Assembly (NCBI GenBank): GCA_951217055.1
Contig: OX578286.1
Span: forward strand, 35,496,345 to 35,560,344
Reading direction: 5' to 3'
From: Gerris lacustris
Taxonomy: Eukaryota > Arthropoda > Insecta > Hemiptera > Gerridae
DNA length: 64,000 nt
The translations under genes were made by a program, and so were the position numbers. The notes beneath the pieces are model-generated. The model was not told the origin of the DNA and did not search any database. It was given only the letters and a program-made list of their open reading frames with translations. Positions 10,711 through 21,599 of this stretch are shown here, one piece after another. Position 1 is the stretch's first letter; every line of letters starts with the position of its first letter.

Positions 10711-11456
10711 TTTTAGGTTTCTGTACAAAGTACAAAAAGAAACCTTATATAACGGCTCTGTCTGTCTGTCTGTCCGTTGCTTGTTTCAATTCATAAACTA
10801 CTATACCTAGGACTACAAATTTCGGCACACAGGTGCATCTCGGCATTTTAGACAACTGGACACATTTTGGATTTTTCACACCAAGATGGCGGCCAATATG
10901 GCGGGTGAATAAAAACAAGTTTTTAGTCACCATGACATGTTTTATATCAATTTAAAGGTCTTGAAATGCAGAAAAAGAATATGCATGTATTAAAATTTCA
11001 CACGTAATATTTTCAAGATGGCGGCCAATATGGCGGGCGACTAAAAAAAGTTTTTAGTAACTATGACATGTTTATACATCAACTTAAGGGTCTTGAAGTG
11101 TAGAAAAAGAATATGCAATTATTAAAATTTTCAAGACGGCGCGGCACTTTATGGCGGGTGAATAAAAACAAGTTTTTAGTCACCATGACATGTTATATAT
11201 ATCAATTTAAAGGTCTTGAAGTGTAGAAAAAGAATATGCAATTATTAAAATCTTCAAGATGGCAGCCAATACAGCGGGTGACTAAACATTGTTATTGTTA
11301 CCATAACATGTTATACATCAATTTAAAGGTCTTGAAGAGTAGAAAAAGAATATTACTATTAAAATTAGTGTAATTATATTACACTTAGTATTTTTAACTT
11401 TAATGTACAGAAACCGGCGATTATCGCCCCACGTACTTACGTGAAGCGCGCCTTTC
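10711..11456 (+). mobile_element. GGTTTCTGTAC repeat element, copy 1
   Basis: Starts TTAGGTTTCTGTACAAAG and ends GTACAGAAACC followed by a conserved tail (CCCCACGTACTTACGTGAAG, then CGCGCCTT). A TCTGTC microsatellite lies near the start. The interior has four diverged units of 115-135 bp, each with AAGATGGCGGCCAATATGGC and AATTTAAAGGTCTTGAA. Two other copies: 18650-19424 (minus) and 20097-20768 (plus). The short inverted ends suggest a DNA element, but no transposase is present. Confidence 0.85.
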
Positions 11457-11457
11457 T

Positions 11458-11860
11458 TGTTTTTACTTAAGCACCCTCCTATACCCCTTTGTCTTAATGG
11501 TTATTTAGACAAAGGAACATTCACTGAGAAGTATAATATTCCTTAGTCTACATTACTATTAAGATAAAGGGATATTTAGTCCAATGTACCTTGGGACAAA
11601 GGAATATCACACTTGTGTATATAATTGTGATAATATCCCTTATTCTAATTAACTATTAAGACAAAGGGACATTTAGTCCCTAGGAAGGAATATCACACTT
11701 GTGTATATAAATGTGATAATATCCCTTAGTCTAACTATTAAGACAAAGGGATATTTAGTCCAATGTACCTTAGGACAAAGGAATATCATACTTGTGTACA
11801 TAAATGTGATAATATCCCTTAGTCTAAGTAACTATTAAGACAAAGGAATATTAAATATAC
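11458..11860. repeat. array of a GACAAAGGGATATTTAG unit
   Basis: Starts TTTTTACTTAAGCACCCTCC, the same start as 63535. Then come about four units of 80-120 bp, each with GACAAAGG(A/G)ATAT, AGTCCAATGTACCTT and ATGTGATAATATCCCTTAGT. The unit contains the same core as the CTTCTTTAG MITEs (AGTCCAATGTACTTTGGGAC), so the two families share an ancestor or a donor sequence. Confidence 0.85.
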
Positions 11861-12157
11861 GCTAAAAAAACTTTAAAACTGATTGTCCTTCAGATTTCTG
11901 TATAAGATTTAGTCTTACACATGGTAATACTCAATCTTAAAATAGCGTAATAAAACAGCCCCAGGAGTCTAAATGCCTATATAATGGAGACCAATAAATA
12001 AACCTTTGAGACTTTTGTCGGTCACATTGTTGTTTTGAACCAAGGGGGGTCCTAATGTAAAAAAGTACCAAATTAATGTGACCATAATCACTTGTCAACC
12101 TCGACATCTAACCACTAATCACTTTTCCTTATGCTTCATTCTTATTTAATAATTAAT

Positions 12158-12164
<7 letters not shown>
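11861..12164. other. spacer with no recognised feature
   Basis: AT-rich, with no repeat or coding signal that I could support. Confidence 0.4.

Positions 12165-12225
<61 letters not shown>
12165..12225. repeat. (TA)n microsatellite
   Basis: About 30 uninterrupted AT dinucleotides, followed by a short GTGTGTGT run. Confidence 0.98.
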
Positions 12226-12228
<3 letters not shown>

Positions 12229-12727
12229 GTGTGTGTAATTTGCCTAATATATTATTTGAATCACGTCCAACTACAGAAAGGTAAAAAAAAAAAAAAAAAA
12301 ATGTATTTTTGCAGGATCATTGAGCAGAGGAATAAATGACCTCGTAGCAGTTAATATATTCCTCAATACTTTCAAATTCGATTCATTTATTGAATATACA
12401 AAATTTAATTATTGAAATAAATGAGAGTCCAAGGGGATACCAACATCTAAATAAAGGTTACAGAGTTCAACTATACGGCAAAAGAAAAACATCAGCCTGA
12501 AAATACTTGTAAGTAACGAGAAGTAAACGTATCGAAGAAAATCATACTCGTATCTTGCAGAGTTTATCGTTGTTAATGGTTGTCTTGTTTGAATTCAACA
12601 CAGTTTTTTTTGTTTTGGTTTGGTCCACGTTAAGTTCCTAGTTCTTATTTTAAGTTTTTAGCTTTAGTTTATTTCATGTACGTTCCTTACTGAACCCTTC
12701 ACAAAGCTAATCGTACCTCCCAGGTCC
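12226..12727. other. spacer with an A-run
   Basis: Contains an 18-A run around 12283-12300. Otherwise nothing was recognised. Confidence 0.4.
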
Positions 12728-12993
12728 TTAACCCTAGAATACTAATGTTCGACTTTTTTACGACTATACCTTAGTTTTTTTCTGTGGTGACATCTAACGG
12801 GACTGCAGGGACGTGCGCTGCCAGTTCCAGTGCTTCCACTATTCAGTTGTCCTTGAGATTTCGTCGATATAGAACCTGCACTGTCACTCGTGTCATCGCA
12901 AGTTGCAGTATTTTAAAACATACATCGTAATTTTTACGAAGGTTTAGTAATAAGAGTAAATTTTTGCTCGTCATAATTTCGAGCATTAGTAAT
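12728..12993 (+). mobile_element. possible piggyBac-like MITE, 3' end damaged
   Basis: TTAA at 12728-12731 is followed by CCCTAGAATACTAATG, the form of a piggyBac-like terminus (TTAA target, CCCTAG start). Near 12978-12990 the sequence TTCGAGCATTAGTA is a near complement of the inner left end (TACTAATGTTCGA), suggesting a right terminal repeat whose outer bases and TTAA are lost. No transposase. The call depends on two short matches. Confidence 0.5.
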
Positions 12994-13022
12994 ACCGTGT
13001 TATATAATACTCGATTATTTTT

Positions 13023-13738
13023 AGGGTCCGTAGGCAAAACCAAGGACCCTTATATTTTCCTGCGTGTGTCTGTCCGTCCATCCTCTCGCGTGCTCTCACG
13101 GCTACACCTTTTGTCCGATCACTTTGAAATTTGGCATGTATGTGTCTTGTACCTGCCCACATATTTTAAAAATATAGCGACTTAAAAAAAATATTTTTCA
13201 AAAAAATTAGGGTAAAAATACTTAAGGGTTAAATTTTTTTTCGACACCGTGAGGGGTATCATATGAAAGGGTACGTCGAGCGGATTACAAAAATATATAA
13301 TTCTTTGGTTATAACTTTGATAGGGCGAGCGTAGGCGAGTTTGAAGCGGGTTTGAAACGGGTTCCCCCCTCTATCTCGCTTATGTGAAGTGCAAAAAATC
13401 TGAAAAAATTCCTGAACATTCTTCGACCAAAAGTAAAGATACCACTTTTTGGAAATTTCGAAAAAAATATAATTTTATTTTTTATTGACAAAATACGTTT
13501 TTTTTATAATTATGGTCTTTTCGATGTATTTATATGGTTGTAGTCCGGTTCAGTGGCAAAAAAATACTTTATCAGATTGTGTTTTGAGAATATCAGACTC
13601 TTAGAATGGTTCAAGGTAAGCTTTTTAGCATTTAAAAAAAAAAACAGTTTATACACTTTACAATTAAAAACTATTATAGTGTGGCCTATGGACCCTTGCT
13701 GTGTGCTGACTTGCACACACTTGACCTGTTTATTTATA
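13023..13738 (+). mobile_element. AGGGTCCGTAGGC repeat element, copy 1
   Basis: Starts AGGGTCCGTAGGCAAAAC, and an inverted GGCCTATGGACCCT sits at 13683-13696, followed by a conserved tail with a small hairpin (GTGTGCTGACTTGCACAC) and ACTTGACCTGTTTATTTA. The interior includes GAAATTTGGCATGTATGTG, GTGAGGGGTATCATATGAAA and GAACATTCTTCGACC. Other copies: 47140-47890 (plus) and 58672-59110 (minus, truncated). Superfamily unknown. The open frames inside it are artefacts. Confidence 0.82.
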
Positions 13739-13744
13739 TTTTAC

Positions 13745-14385
13745 ATTATTACTTTCTCATATAAAGAGAAAGTATTGTGATGGCGCGAAAATTCGATTTT
13801 GAGATTTTGATGGATTTACACGTTTTGAGGTCCCCTGAGTCCAAAAAAGTGGTTTTTAAAAAATGTCTGTCTGTCGTCTGTCGTCTGTCTGTCGTCTGTG
13901 CAGACGCCTGGAGCCCAAACTACTGGGCCGATTTTGACGAAATTTGGCATACATGTTCAGAAAAATCATACCCCGAGGCGAAATCGAGAAATGAATTTTA
14001 GCTCTAAATTTGGGGGCGCTACCCCCCAAAAACTCTGAAAAAACATGAAAAAAAATTATTTCTCGAAAACGGTTCCGACGATTTTGATTAAAAAATTCTA
14101 AAATATAGTCCATTTAAATACGAATCCAACGATATAAGCCGTTTTCCCGGGAAAAATCTAGTTCTTGAGAAAAAAGCTTAAAACGCGGACCGAGAGAGCC
14201 CGGGTTCGATTCCCCGCCCGGGAGAAGTTATTTTTATGATAAATTTTAATGAAATGCACAATAATAATTAAATTTACATACGAAAACTAATAAATGGAAA
14301 ACACTTGGCTAAATAATTATGAACTCGTATATGAGAAAGTTTGTCTGAGTTGTCTCGGACCGAAGTTTGAAAATAAGACCAGTTT
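13745..14385 (+). mobile_element. B-box-bearing repeat, full-length copy
   Basis: The ends are inverted around CTTTCTCATAT / ATATGAGAAAG. Conserved blocks in order: GTGATGGCGCGAAAATTCG, a CTGTCTGTCGTCTGTC tract, GACGAAATTTGGCATACATG, GGGGGCGCTACCCCCCAAAA, TTTTCCCGGGAAAAATCTAG, and GGGTTCGATTCCCC, which fits a tRNA B box, then AGAAGTTATTTTTATGATAA. Other copies: 26024-26645 and, reversed, within 34599-35300 and 38252-39090. A clear A box is not seen, so a tRNA origin is only suggested. Confidence 0.8.
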
Positions 14386-14466
14386 TGAAAAATGGCATTT
14401 TTATATTAATTATTTATCTGTCAAAATTGTGTTGATTTATTACATGGTATTAAAGTATCAATTTAG

Positions 14467-14900
14467 CAAAAGTTAAAGAGCGCAGACGGTTCCAACTAAT
14501 CTGGGACTATCTGAGGGTTACTTTCAATAAACTATAGAAGTTTCATACAAATCAGATAAGTACTTTTGAAGCTATAGGTGTAAATAAATATATGTTTGTG
14601 CGCATGTGGAAGAGAATCAAATGAGCGTAAAAGGTTGAAACTTATATGGGACCAACAATGAGCTAGTTATGACCTACCATACACATTTCATTAAAATCGG
14701 ATGTTTTTAAGATATGTTGATACGCAAAAATTGAGCGACAGATCGACAGACAGACACGGAACCAAAAATGTTCCCTGATGTCAATCACTGAAACGGATTT
14801 CTGTCTTGGAATTTTTGAAATCGGAGACATAAAATATTTTCGTTCTTTAGAACGATCACATAGCTTCCGTTTCCTTCGGTAAGCTCGGAAGCAAAAATAG
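14467..14900 (+). mobile_element. GACAGACAGAC repeat with 3' hairpin, copy 1
   Basis: Starts AAAGAGCGCAGACGGTTCCA. It includes TATGGGACCAACAATGAGCT, a GACAGACAGAC tract, CTGAAACGGATTTCTGTC and a terminal hairpin CTTCCGTTTCC-TTCGGTAAGC-TCGGAAG followed by CAAAA. Copies: 17768-18216, 41200-41397 (3' half) and 34395-34599 (interrupted). The perfect stem at the 3' end followed by A-rich sequence may mark the true terminus. Confidence 0.75.
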
Positions 14901-15456
14901 TTGTTTGACAGTTGTCATAATAAATTCGTCAAGTAAGTATATCGATATTATTCAGATTTATTAAATTAAAACTAATAATTAAGGCTGGAAACCAACAATA
15001 CTACAGTGGCAACCAACATTAGATCACAAAAAACTGATATAACAGAAATTGAATTATGGGTAATTAATCCTTAACCCAAATCTTACACCCCCAGGTAATA
15101 CCAAACTGAACCCGTAAATGGGAAGCAGAAAAATTACCCCCACTTTGGAAGGAAAACCCCAAAATTTTGTTTAATCAGGTTTGAAAGTAATTTTCATTTC
15201 GCTAGAATTGTAAACGAAATTTCTAAATTACATTTCATTATATCAATGCTAGAAAAAATTGCATTATCGACGCAGTATCACAACAGGTGAAGAATCCTGA
15301 CCCATATGTACCTTATACGAATCTTAAATAAGCTTTAATCGTAGCATTTTCTGATTAATTAAGCATTTTCTGAACTAAGCAACTCAAACGATTGTTAGAA
15401 GAGTTAGAGTTAGGTGATCAAAGACCATCTTAACTTCAAAAACAAGGGAAAAGATG
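14901..15456. other. spacer with no recognised feature
   Basis: Moderately AT-rich, with no tandem period and no coding frame longer than about 60 codons. Confidence 0.4.
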
Positions 15457-15765
15457 GTACATCTTTAGACTGTTATTCCCCTTATACAAATAACAGAAGG
15501 GAGTAACAATCTAAAGAAGGTGTAATGCAGAATGTTCTTCTTTAGACTATTACTCCCCTTATAAAAAGAATAAAAGGGAGTAACAATCTATAGAAGGTGA
15601 ACGGAATGTTGTTCTTTAGACTGTTACTCCCCTTATAAAAACAGAAGTGTGATATTCCTTTGTTCCAAAGTACATTGGATTAAACATCCCTTTAACTTAA
15701 TAGTTATTTAGTCAGTCATTTATATTCTAATAAAAAACATAGGGAAGTAACAATCTAAAGAAGTA
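15457..15765 (-). mobile_element. CTTCTTTAG MITE, copy c (expanded)
   Basis: Has three small hairpin units instead of one: TACATCTTTAGACTGTTATT, an inner GTAACAATCTAAAGAAGG / CTTCTTTAGACTATTACTCC pair, then a second such pair. The long hairpin then runs to GTAACAATCTAAAGAAGTAC. Reversed relative to 6504-6734. Confidence 0.85.
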
Positions 15766-17269
15766 CCTGAAAGATTTGGCAGGTTCAGTAATTGAAGTAA
15801 GAATAATCAAATATTTATTTGTAAATAGACTACTTAAAGACATTAAGATTATTATTATTATTTAAAACCACACCTCCAAGACACCATTTACTGATATTAT
15901 GTTTATCTGACTCAGCTAAAAAATTAAGTAATATTATAATTAATAAAAGAATATAGAATATCAGGAGAACTCTAAAGTCACTGTTGTTACAAGGTGAACA
16001 TAATTTTAATGAGTGGAAAGTACTTACAAGGTAGGAAATTTAAAATTGAGAACAACCTTCTAAATTAAAGTCCTTCAGTAAGAAAGGAAATACAATCAAA
16101 ATAATTATTTATAAAAATTATATTTAATATATAAATATTTTTGATCGCTTGATTAAGAGGAGATAAGTAGAAATTTTAAGTTTAAGTTTTTACTGGACTT
16201 AAATTAAATTAATTGCAAGACATTATGTCTGATAATAGGTTTTAACATAAAGTGCAGGGCCACCGATAGGGGGGGGGAGCAAGGGGGGCAATTGCCAAGG
16301 GGCCCGGGTCTCCGGAGGGACATATTTTTATAATCGAGACTGACTGCTATACAGACCCCGATTTAGGGTAAACTGCACCCTGGGCAAAACATTTTGTAGC
16401 CCCCGCCTACAAAAAAAAACTGAGATATTTGTGATTACTGAATAGTATTTTCGAGTTACCCCAATGTGGGCTGATTTCCATATACTGTTGTAGAAATTAC
16501 GTATTAAGTATTAACCTGAAATGGTGTGTACTATTGATAAAAATACTCTGCCAATTAATGTGGCACATAGCTTCCTCGCAAAGAAAAGACCGAATTAAGA
16601 AAAATAGCTCGATAAAAATAATCAAAAAATTGGAACGGCGTGGCACTGTTCCAGTAAATATTTAATAAGTTGAAGAAATTTAAACATTTGTTGGAAAAAT
16701 AAAGCCTCCAACAAGCACCAAATGTTAGCGCACATATAATTAATTTAATAAACAAATATAAAACTGCAACCAAATCGTAGAAACCGCTGTATAAACAGTT
16801 TATTTTTATTTTACCCCCCCCCCCCCCCCCCTCAAAACTAAAAATAACACAAAATAGAATATAACAAAAATTAATCTACTATGCAAGAGCTTTTCAACGA
16901 TATACATCAATTATAAAAGATTAACTTTAACATTTGTACCCCTGTACTCTGAGGTACCAAAATTATATTTTTAAAAAACAAACAATACAAAAGGGCATTC
17001 ATTTAACTAATAAATACATATAAATAAAAAACCTAATATCAAAAAAGTATTTAAATCCTTTAACCTACAACAAAATTATAAATCGGTACTAAAGTACATG
17101 TACAACATTTTTAAAAAATCAACAAATAAAATAGCTTTAATGTACATATCAAGGCCTTTAAAATGATATACGACACAAAATTAAAAACCAAAAAAAGTGG
17201 TCACGTGACACGGCACATGGGAAAAAGTTTACTCTCATGTTCTCACCAAGTAGGATGAACTAATGAAAT
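15766..17269. other. AT-rich region with a hAT-like GC fragment and a C18 run
   Basis: Mostly featureless. At 16258-16320 a GC-rich block (CAGGGCCACCGATAGGGGG, GGCAATTGCCAAGGGGCCC) resembles the ends of some hAT elements, and a similar GCACCCTGGGCAAAA follows at 16375. Neither has a matched partner. At 16552-16582 a copy of the GTGGCACATAGCTTCCTCGC motif occurs. An 18-C run lies at 16814-16831. Confidence 0.45.
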
Positions 17270-17740
17270 AAAATATACTCAATTTAAAGAGCATTAGTGT
17301 GAGATTCAATCGCTGCAATCAGAAATAAAAACGGCCAACTACTATAGAAACTATGGCCATTCAAAGACAAAAATGGAAAAAAATAAAACCAAAAAATAAC
17401 AAAATTATCACCATCTAAGGTACAACCGATGATGATACGACAAAAACTCATAGGACTAAAGTTGTAGATCTTTTAAAATCAGTTACTACTTGTGCTATCC
17501 ATTTTCTAATACGACTTACCGTTTAGCCGCAATAAGCCCCCAAACCAGCTTAAAAATCAAGTCGCCCATTATTATTTTTTTAAGGAGGGAAGAAGGGGGA
17601 AAAGTGAACTTTTTATAGCTATTTTTGTTCACAACATGGACGTTGCGCGTCGAATGGCGCAAACCGCAAGTCTCTAGCTCTTCTGGAAGTGGGTAAACAT
17701 TAATGTCAGTCAGTGAGTCAGTTAGCCATGCGGCTTTATA
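17270..17740 (+). repeat. dispersed repeat (ACTTACCGTTTAGCC family), copy 1
   Basis: Shares CTCAATTTAAAGAGCATTAG, GATCTTTTAAAATCAGTTAC, ACTTACCGTTTAGCCGCAAT and ACCGCAAGTCTCTAG, in the same order, with 33160-33640. Ends unclear. No coding potential. Confidence 0.75.
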
Positions 17741-17767
17741 TAGTATAAGACATATTAATTTACCACG

Positions 17768-18216
17768 ATTTAAAGTGCGCAGAAAGTTGAAATTATGCAG
17801 GTGTTATCTGCAGGCTACTTTCGACAAACCATAAAAATTTCATACAAATCAGATGATTACTTTTTAAGATATGGCAGTAAATAAATGTATGTTTGTGAGC
17901 ATGTGGAAGAACAATAAGAGCAGAAGGTTGGAACTTATATGGGACCAACAATGGGCTAATTATGACCTACCACCCAAATTTCATTAAAATTGGACGTGCA
18001 GTTTTTAAGATATGGTGGTTCGCAAAAATTGAACGACAGACCGACAGACCGACAGACCGACAGACAGACCGACAGACAGACACGGGACCAAAAATGTTCC
18101 CTGATGTCTGAAACGGATTTCTGTCTTGGAATTTTTGAAATCGGAGGTATAAAATATTTTCGTTCTTCAGAACGATCACATAGCTTCCGTTACCTTCGGT
18201 AAGCTCGGAAGCAAAA
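17768..18216 (+). mobile_element. GACAGACAGAC repeat with 3' hairpin, copy 2
   Basis: Near full-length relative of 14467-14900: CGCAGAAAGTTGAAATTATG, TATGGGACCAACAATGGGCT, a GACAGACCGACAGAC tract near 18034-18082, CTGAAACGGATTTCTGTC, and a terminal hairpin (TTCCGTTACCTTCGGTAAGC then TCGGAAG) followed by CAAAA. Confidence 0.8.
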
Positions 18217-18649
18217 TTAGTAGGCCTATATTTCTTTTTTAAATGATATTATTTTTTTTATAAATACGTATTTAGTGCAAACTGCAAACATACATGAACA
18301 TAATTTTAAAGGTACCAGTTTGAATGACTAATTTTTGATGCGTAGACTTCAAATAAACACGTGGATGAGAGAATTATGTTATAACTTTTATTACCAAAGA
18401 GAAAACAAACGAAATAGATATTTAGATATATGAAAATTTAAAATATTAACTTTGTATTTGTCCACAGCTCGTGTATGAAATAAACATTAACATTTTTTAA
18501 CTAAAGAAAAAGTCAAATTTTGGATGACATGAATTACAGTAAGTGTATAGCCTGTAATATAATCATTTTCTATACTTTTCTTGAAAACTTTTAGTTAACA
18601 AAGTGCCACTTTGCGCACTAGTTGCACAAATAACTATAACTTAATCATA
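18217..18649. other. AT-rich spacer
   Basis: No terminal repeats, tandem units or coding frame recognised. Confidence 0.4.
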
Positions 18650-19424
18650 CAGAAACCGGGGATTATCACCTCACGTACTTACGTGAAGCCAGTGCCGGAA
18701 CTAGCCGTGTGCATGGGCTCAGCCGCACACGGGCCTCGGGGTAAGGGGGGCCTCACTTCCGCTCGGCCAGTTATAAAAAAAAACAAGTAAGGCGCGCTTC
18801 ACGTAAGTACGTGGGTCGATAATCGTCAGTTTCTGTACATTAAAGGTAAAATTATTAAGTATAATATTATTACACTAATTTTAATAGTAATTTTCTTTTT
18901 CTACTCTTCAAGACCTTTAAATTGATGTATAACATGTTATGTTAACTAAATCAATGTTTAGTCACCCGCCATATTGTCCGCCATTTTGAATATTTTAACA
19001 ATTGCATATTCTTTTTTTACACTTCAAGACCTTTAAGTTGATGTATAACAGGTCATAGTTACTAATAACTTTTTTATTCACCCGCCATATTGGCCGCCAT
19101 CTTGAAACTTTTAAGTATAAAATTTTAATAGTTGCATATTCTTTTTCTCCATTTCAAGACCTTTAAATTGATATATAACATGTCATGGTGACTAAAAACT
19201 TTTTTTTAGTCGCCCGCCATATTGGCCGCCATCTTGAAAATATTAAGTGTGAAAATTCCAAAATGTGTGTAGTTGTCTCAAATGTCGAGATGCACCTGTG
19301 TGCCGAATTTCATGTTCCTAGCTATAGTAGTTTATGAATTGAAACAAGCAACGGACAGACACCAACGGACAGACAGACAGAGCCGTTATATAAGGTTTCT
19401 TTTTGTACTTTGTACAGAAACCTA
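18650..19424 (-). mobile_element. GGTTTCTGTAC repeat element, copy 2 with an inner insertion
   Basis: Reverse-orientation copy of 10711-11456, with units containing GCCATATTGGCCGCCATCTT at three positions and ending GTACTTTGTACAGAAACC. Near its start the conserved ACGTACTTACGTGAAG is followed by a 90-bp GC-rich block (18688-18777: CAGTGCCGGAACTAGCC ... GGGGGGCCTCACTTCC). The conserved tail then begins again as AAGGCGCGCTTCACG. The block looks like an inserted hAT-type terminus or a partial duplication junction. Confidence 0.8.
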
Positions 19425-20096
19425 CAAGGGGTGACTAAATTTAACTAAAAATGACTTATTAAAAACAAATTTAACTAAAAAATAGTTAATAATTATAATT
19501 AATTTTGAAGGAACTAAAATTTGTAAAGACAAAAAACCTTCTACACTATATCTACATCACGGTAATATTACATAAATTAATTTTCTGAATTTACAGTACT
19601 GCCAACCTTCTTCTATTGAAGGTAGGCCGGAATTGCACTCTCATGTTACTTTCACGTTCAAGTATATATTTAAGTTATGAGTGTACTTGAGTCAAGCAAC
19701 TTTCATTATTATTATGTTATATTTCTATTTTATAACCCTAAATATACATGAAATTTTATAAAATTTATTACTTATTTGAAGAAAATTCGATATGTATTAA
19801 ATTATGAATATGCATGTATCCATATATAAATTATAGTGTACGAGCCGTTAAGAAAAATAGTAAAACTAAGTAAAATATATGAATCAGTTATTATATCTAT
19901 TTAAAGACCAACAAATCATAACAAACTCCAATTTTTATTGGAATATATGTGGTTGCCTTAGCTTAGCAATAACAAATCATTTCGAGGTGAGACACTAATC
20001 GATTATATAAATGATATCGAGATTATATCTTTTTCATCTATTTTTATCTATATTTATCTCGAGGTTTACTACACGACCTGAGTAGTGTGCGTGCTT
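19425..20096. other. AT-rich spacer with a foldback-arm fragment
   Basis: Mostly unrecognised. At about 19895-19985 a reversed copy of the GGAATA...GTGGTTGCCTTAGC block matches the arms of the large inverted repeat at 35.4-36.8 kb. Confidence 0.5.
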
Positions 20097-20768
20097 TTAG
20101 GTTTCTGTACAAAGTACAAAAATAAACCTTATACAACGGCTCTGTCTGTCTGTCTGTCTGTCTGCCTGTCTGTCTGTCTGTCTATCTGTCTGTCCGTTGC
20201 TTGTTTCAATTCATAAACTACTATAGCTAGGAACTTGTAATTCAGCACACAGGTGCATCTCAGCATTTGAGACAACTGGACACATTTTGTCCAGTGCGAA
20301 TAAAAAAAAGTTTTTAGTCACCATGACATGTTATTTATATTAATTTAAAGGTCTTGAAATGAAGAAAAAGAATATGCAACTATTAAAATTTCACACGTAA
20401 TATTTTCAAGATGGCTGACAATATGGCGGGCGACTAAAGAAAGTTCTTAGTAACTATGACATGTTATACATCAATTTAAAGGTCTTGAAGTGTAGAAAAA
20501 GAATATGCAATTATTAAAATTTTCAATATGGCGGCCAATATGGTGGGTGACAAAACATTGTTTTAGTTACCATAACATGTTATACATCAATTTAAAGGTC
20601 TTGAAGAGTAGAAAAAGAATATTACTATTAAAATTAGTGTAATTATATTACACTTAATAATTTTAACATTAAGTACAGAAACCGTCGATTATCGCCCCAC
20701 GTACTTACGTACTTCTTGAACGTACTTACACGCTTCACGTACTTACGTGAAGCGCGCCTTACTTGTTT
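20097..20768 (+). mobile_element. GGTTTCTGTAC repeat element, copy 3
   Basis: Starts TTAGGTTTCTGTACAAAG, has an extended CTGT/CTGTC microsatellite (20142-20200), three inner units (ATGGCGGGCGACTAAAGAAA type) and ends GTACAGAAACC plus the tail. The tail is locally duplicated (GTACTTACGTACTTCTTGAA). Confidence 0.88.
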
Positions 20769-20789
20769 AATTTGGATTATACATATATG

Positions 20790-21240
20790 TATTACAAAGA
20801 CGACTCATTTCAATAACTCACTAACTGATTAATTCGTCTTCATCACTCACGATATCTCTAAAACCCCTGAACCTATAAACAAGAAATTTTGTAGGTTGGT
20901 TTAACTATCCCCCGTAGGATATTTATTTATTGTTTTGTTGTTTTTATATTTTGAAGAACAGAATGGTTTTAATTTTTTAATAATTAATATAAATACGTGC
21001 TCGCTAATAAATATCTCTACGATCCATCATCTTGATTCAAGATGGCGGAAATTTAAATACAGAATTCAACATGTCGTTATCTCCGGAGCCAATTGCTCTA
21101 GAACCTTGAAATTTAAAATTTATCTATTTGTTTTATGTCAACAACTTTTGAGAAATATTTTTCGAATGGGCCATTTTGATTTAATATGGCGTCCACATAT
21201 ATATTTGAAACCAAGTCCTCTCACTATATCATTGTAATTA
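20790..21240 (+). mobile_element. degenerate Helitron-like fragment
   Basis: Shares with 28138-29676 the order TCACGATATCTCTAAAACC, AATTTTGTAGGT, CATCTTGATTCAAGATGGCG and GCTCTAGAACCTTGAAATT. Both termini are missing. The 100-codon open frame here is incidental. Confidence 0.65.
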
Positions 21241-21599
21241 TCATTACTTAAAACGCTGAAATAAAGCCATTGTATTTGGTACAATGCAATACTTAGGGTA
21301 GTTAAAATAGACACTTAGTTAGATATAAATGTTATATTATGTATTTAAAATAGTATAATAGATTTACCATTGTAATATCAGCCAAATGGATTAGCAAGAT
21401 GTTAATTTAGTTGACAAATATCAGCTACTAATTACAATACTGATATCTAAATTTAATTATTATATTTATTTATTATTAATTATATACAATGTTTAACTAA
21501 TATTAAATTTAAATTTTGCATTGGTGCACATAACCATGTTGTTCGGCGTCTAAAATAAAATAAATAAAATATCAGCTACGTTTAAGTTCCAGTAGAAAG
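21241..21599. other. AT-rich spacer
   Basis: Short palindromic TAATTATTATATTTATTT-type sequence. No gene or repeat was identified. Confidence 0.4.

Noticed and set aside
10711..11456. LTR retrotransposon at the GGTTTCTGTAC elements
   Set aside because: Ends are short and inverted, not long direct repeats. No primer-binding site, gag or pol sequence.
13553..14113. Overlapping ORFs of 60-85 codons at 13.3-14.1 kb, and relatives at 35.1, 38.6 and 47.5 kb
   Set aside because: They recur only because the repeats recur. Frames differ between copies and carry stops in some.
17967..18202. ORFs with DRPTDRQTDRQ or SVCRSVCRSV repeats (also 41106-41425)
   Set aside because: Translations of the GACAGACAGAC tract in a dispersed repeat. 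The same tract opens frames in each copy.
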